Source: Nocardioides sp. Soil805
Lineage (GTDB): Bacteria; Actinomycetota; Actinomycetes; Propionibacteriales; Nocardioidaceae
DNA: 64,000 bases
Assembly: GCF_001429625.1 (NCBI RefSeq)
Contig: NZ_LMSU01000002.1
Coordinates: forward strand, 372,001 to 436,000
Reading direction: 5' to 3'
Shown here: piece by piece, positions 63,196-64,000 of the stretch
Numbering within the stretch: position 1 is the first letter of the stretch
Layout of the letters: every line of letters begins with the position of its first letter
Notes under the pieces: generated by a model
Told to the model about the DNA's origin: nothing
Databases searched by the model: none
What the model saw: the letters and a program-made list of their open reading frames with translations, nothing else
Made by a program: the position numbers and the translations under genes

Positions 63196-63747
63196 ATGTC
63201 CGCTCCCGTCACCGTCTCGGTCACCCGGCACATCGACCCGTCCCAGGAGACGGAGATGCGCGCCTGGGTGCAGGCCGGCACGTCGCTGGCCGAGAACTTC
63301 GACGGCTTCCTCGGCTCCGGCTGGGTGCGGCCCTCCCAGGACTCGCCCGAGTGGCACATGCTCTACCGCTTCGCCGACGCCGACTCCCTCGCCCGGTGGG
63401 AGGCAAGCCCGCAGCGCGCGTGGTGGCTGGAGGCGGCGCAGGGACGGATCGAGTCGACCCGCACCGAGCGTCGTACGGGCATCGAGGGCTGGTTCGACGA
63501 GCCCGCCGCGGTCGAGTCGCTGTCGCCGGCACCGGTGGCCCCGCCGCGGTGGAAGCAGGCGTGCACGATCTTCCTGGTGTTCTTCCCGCTCAGCCTGGCC
63601 GCCAACTGGGTGCTCGGGCACACCCCGGTCATCGAGTGGCCGCTGCCGCTGCGCGTGCTGCTCACCGTGCTGGTGATGACGCCGCTGATGACCTACGTGC
63701 TGCTGCCGTGGATCACCCGCAAGATGTCGTGGTGGCTGCACCGCTAG
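63196..63747 (+). CDS. Antibiotic-biosynthesis-monooxygenase-like domain protein with two C-terminal membrane spans (183 aa)
   Basis: The N-terminal ABM-type ferredoxin-like domain (residues about 4-95) reads VTVSVTRHIDPSQETEM, NFDGFLGSGWVRPSQDSPEWHMLYRFADADSL. Then come a linker and two hydrophobic spans (about 122-142 and 150-170). Actinobacteria often have this ABM-membrane protein; the function is not known. An ATG at 63187 or a GTG at 63133 could extend it. Its stop is 9 nt before purC. Confidence 0.8.
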   Translation: MSAPVTVSVTRHIDPSQETEMRAWVQAGTSLAENFDGFLGSGWVRPSQDSPEWHMLYRFADADSLARWEASPQRAWWLEAAQGRIESTRTERRTGIEGWFDEPAAVESLSPAPVAPPRWKQACTIFLVFFPLSLAANWVLGHTPVIEWPLPLRVLLTVLVMTPLMTYVLLPWITRKMSWWLHR

Positions 63748-63756
63748 GGTCGCCTC

Positions 63757-64000
63757 GTGGCCGACCACAACATTCCCGACGCCCCGGCGCTCGACGGCGC
63801 CACCCACCTGCACTCGGGCAAGGTGCGTGACCTCTACCGCATCGAGTCCGGTGAGCACGTCGGTCGCCTGCTCATGGTGGCCAGCGACCGCATCTCGGCC
63901 TTCGACTTCGTCCTCGACACGACCATCCCCGACAAGGGCGAGATCCTGACCCGGATGTCGCTGTGGTGGTTCGACCAGCTCAAGGGCCTCGTCGCCCACC
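63757..64000 (+). CDS. purC: SAICAR synthetase (N-terminal part, runs off window)
   Basis: ATP-dependent ligase joining CAIR with aspartate in purine synthesis. The visible 81 residues include the diagnostic [14 protein letters not shown] (KVRD/E motif) and [42 protein letters not shown] start. It completes a scattered pur set with purA, purD and purB in the same direction. Confidence 0.95.
   Translation, partial: MADHNIPDAPALDGATHLHSGKVRDLYRIESGEHVGRLLMVASDRISAFDFVLDTTIPDKGEILTRMSLWWFDQLKGLVAH

Overview
The window is very GC-rich, with many GTG and TTG starts, dense 4-nt start/stop overlaps, two SigE-family ECF-like sigma factors plus a degenerate third, a class E sortase, an F420-type (deazaflavin) reductase, DUF3151 and a class I lysyl-tRNA synthetase. 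Together these indicate a chromosomal segment of an actinobacterium, most like Nocardioides or a relative (inference from gene content, no search run). I saw no rRNA, tRNA, transposase, integrase or CRISPR array.

Layout. 1-3.0 kb: end of a CDP-glycerol glycerophosphotransferase-like gene, an orphan GAF histidine kinase and a DUF1905 protein. 3.0-12.5 kb: a divergent catabolic locus. On the minus strand lie a ROK regulator, an M81 (MlrC-like) metallopeptidase and an NAD-binding protein; on the plus strand an amino-acid-type ABC transporter, an asparaginase-II-family protein, CutC and a ROK kinase. Almost every junction in it overlaps. 12.6-19.7 kb: single enzymes, then an AlkZ-like winged-helix protein and an unrecognised 511-aa protein. 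19.7-24.4 kb: an apparent operon of an SGNH hydrolase, a response-regulator/thioredoxin-reductase fusion that lacks the CxxC active site, and a cyclic-nucleotide-domain histidine kinase. 26.6-30.4 kb: a complete D-glucarate to 2-oxoglutarate operon.

30.5-36.3 kb: a membrane protein followed by a 32-bp tandem repeat array, then Nudix, aminotransferase, sortase, pyrE, DedA and TrmH genes. 36.3-39.9 kb: a duplicated [membrane partner - sigma] locus with a third, fused and degenerate sigma gene; the three transcription units carry near-identical ECF-type promoter motifs. 40-45 kb: class II aldolase and a sodium:solute symporter with its DUF3311 partner. 43.9-48.7 kb: a SWIM zinc-finger protein coupled to a 1003-aa protein, plus DUF3151. 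48.7-53.4 kb: nitrilase, class I LysRS, a LuxR-type regulator with two palindromes, and a lipid kinase.

53.6-64 kb: purine biosynthesis (purA, purD, purB, start of purC) interrupted by other genes. The most striking is an AbiEi/DUF559-like gene lying between purA and purD, flanked by two 70-bp palindromic repeats that share an 8-bp outer arm and a conserved core hairpin. I consider this repeat-bounded cassette, the fused sigma locus and the M81/asparaginase/CutC/ROK cluster the best leads for undescribed biology.
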